From positions 1 to 5,755 of the forward strand of contig JBEDUI010000010.1 in NCBI GenBank assembly GCA_040414495.1: a DNA stretch of 5,755 nucleotides, in the 5' to 3' direction. The translations under genes were made by a program, and so were the position numbers. A model generated the notes under the pieces. The model ran no database searches, was not told where the DNA came from, and saw only the letters and a list, made by a program, of their open reading frames with translations. Numbering within the stretch: position 1 is the stretch's first letter; every line of letters starts with the position of its first letter. This document shows, piece after piece, positions 4,802-5,755 of this stretch. The stretch comes from DATAVB01 sp040414495 (GTDB lineage Bacteria > Actinomycetota > Actinomycetes > Mycobacteriales > QHCD01).

Positions 4802-5755
4802 GTGCCGGAAGTTAGCGCATCGGCGGTCGATCGATTGTTGGGGCGGATCTTTGGAGGACGATCGTTCCATTTTGAGCGGACACCGGACGGAGTCTCAACC
4901 GAGGTTTACCGTATCTTCCGCGGCGAGCAGATTTTCTATCTCCGGCTGCCCGTTGATGCCCCGGGGTGCTTCGCGGCTGAGGCTGCGGTCCATACCGAGC
5001 TGCGAAGGCGCGGGGTCGCGGTTCCCGAGATAGTCCACTACGAATTGTTTAATGAGGAGCTACGCCGTTCCGTGCTGGTGACGACGGAGATTCCGGGTCT
5101 GAACACCGATGTGCCGGCCCCAACCGAGTTGCCGAGGATCTACCGCGCGGCCGGGCGTGATCTGGCGCTGGTGAACCAGGTCGCCGTGGATGGCTTCGGC
5201 TGGATCCAGAACAGGCGGACCGGGTGGCCGCTGCACGCCGAGCATCGCGATTTCGCTTCCTGGCTTGCCGATTTCGACGCGGCCACACTGCGGCAGCTGG
5301 GATTCAGCCACACCGATGTGGAACGGGTCGAGCAGATCGTGGCAGAGGAGGTCCGGCACGCTCCAGCTCCTGGGAACGGGCGACTTGCCCACGGTGACTT
5401 TTACGCCGGACATGTATTCCACCGCGACGGCCACTACACCGGCATAATCGATTTCGGCTCAATCCAGGGGAGTAACGGCTGGCACGACCTCGCCACCTTC
5501 CGCCTTTTCGACCCGGAGAATTACTTCGGAGAAGAAGCCGCGGTCCGGCATCTGGAGGCCGGGTACGCCGAGGTGGCCGACGTACCGCCGGACTTCCACG
5601 CGCGGGTGATGGGCACCGCTGTGACGATCATGGCTGAACGGTTGGTCCGCCAGTACTTGGCCGAAGGTGAGGCTGCGCGGGCACGCGCCTCGTTCAGGAT
5701 CTTCCTGCATCACCTGAAACGGTTCCTGCGGGAACCCGGCGCTGAAACCCATTAA
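4802..5755 (+). CDS. Divergent APH-fold phosphotransferase family protein
   Basis: Cytoplasmic protein of 317 residues with the aminoglycoside phosphotransferase fold, complete to its TAA at the window end. Visible marks: a nucleotide-loop-like segment PDGVSTEVYRI (28-38), strand IFYLRLP (44-50), a helix with FAAEAAVHTELRRRGVAVPE (57-76, E60), catalytic loop HGDFYAGH (197-204), metal-site segment GIIDFGSIQG (214-223, D217) and WHDL (227-230). Two usual residues differ: Arg48 sits where the ATP-binding Lys is expected, and His204 replaces the Asn at the end of HGDxxxxN. The catalytic Asp199 and Asp217 remain. I believe similar HGDFxxxH loops occur in an actinobacterial APH-like subgroup, so this may be a conserved variant rather than decay. 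GTG 4802 has AGG six bases and GAGG ten bases upstream. It lies 82 nt after the methyltransferase gene on the same strand. Substrate is unknown. Confidence 0.82.
   Translation: MPEVSASAVDRLLGRIFGGRSFHFERTPDGVSTEVYRIFRGEQIFYLRLPVDAPGCFAAEAAVHTELRRRGVAVPEIVHYELFNEELRRSVLVTTEIPGLNTDVPAPTELPRIYRAAGRDLALVNQVAVDGFGWIQNRRTGWPLHAEHRDFASWLADFDAATLRQLGFSHTDVERVEQIVAEEVRHAPAPGNGRLAHGDFYAGHVFHRDGHYTGIIDFGSIQGSNGWHDLATFRLFDPENYFGEEAAVRHLEAGYAEVADVPPDFHARVMGTAVTIMAERLVRQYLAEGEAARARASFRIFLHHLKRFLREPGAETH

Overview
The window looks like chromosomal DNA from a high-GC actinomycete. The grounds are the strong G/C bias at third codon positions, frequent GTG starts (three of the six genes as called here), purine-rich Shine-Dalgarno sites close to the starts, and the family mix: TetR/DHA2 exporter pair, ABM-domain protein, SAM methyltransferase and APH-fold kinases. 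I cannot name the genus. No rRNA, tRNA, CRISPR array, insertion sequence or transposase was seen.

Layout: (1) 1-306 holds no convincing gene. (2) 307-1272 (+) is an aminoglycoside/choline-kinase-fold phosphotransferase. It ends in a stem-loop-rich gap (1273-1350), where it converges with (3) 1351-1965 (-), a TetR-family repressor. (4) 1966-2048 is a compact divergent control region containing a 66-bp palindrome built from four copies of one 12-bp half-site. (5) 2049-3473 (+) is a 14-helix DHA2-type major facilitator exporter. It converges, with only 29 nt between stops, on (6) 3503-3793 (-), a 96-residue ABM-domain protein. (7) 3794-3927 is a divergent gap. (8) 3928-4719 (+) is a class I SAM-dependent methyltransferase with two TTA codons. 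(9) 4802-5755 (+) is a second APH-fold protein with altered active-site residues; its stop codon is the last base of the window.

The best-supported functional unit is the repressor/exporter pair. The TetR protein very probably controls its own gene and the exporter through the shared palindrome, and a compound bound by TetR would induce efflux. The ABM-domain protein may oxidise or bind a related small molecule, but that rests on position alone. The methyltransferase and second kinase-fold gene are co-oriented with an 82-nt gap and may share a transcript. Two kinase-fold proteins, an exporter and a methyltransferase together suggest small-molecule modification or resistance, but no substrate can be read from the sequence. 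Nothing here amounts to a clearly new biological system. The operator architecture, the divergent kinase active site and the TTA-bearing methyltransferase are the points most worth a second look.
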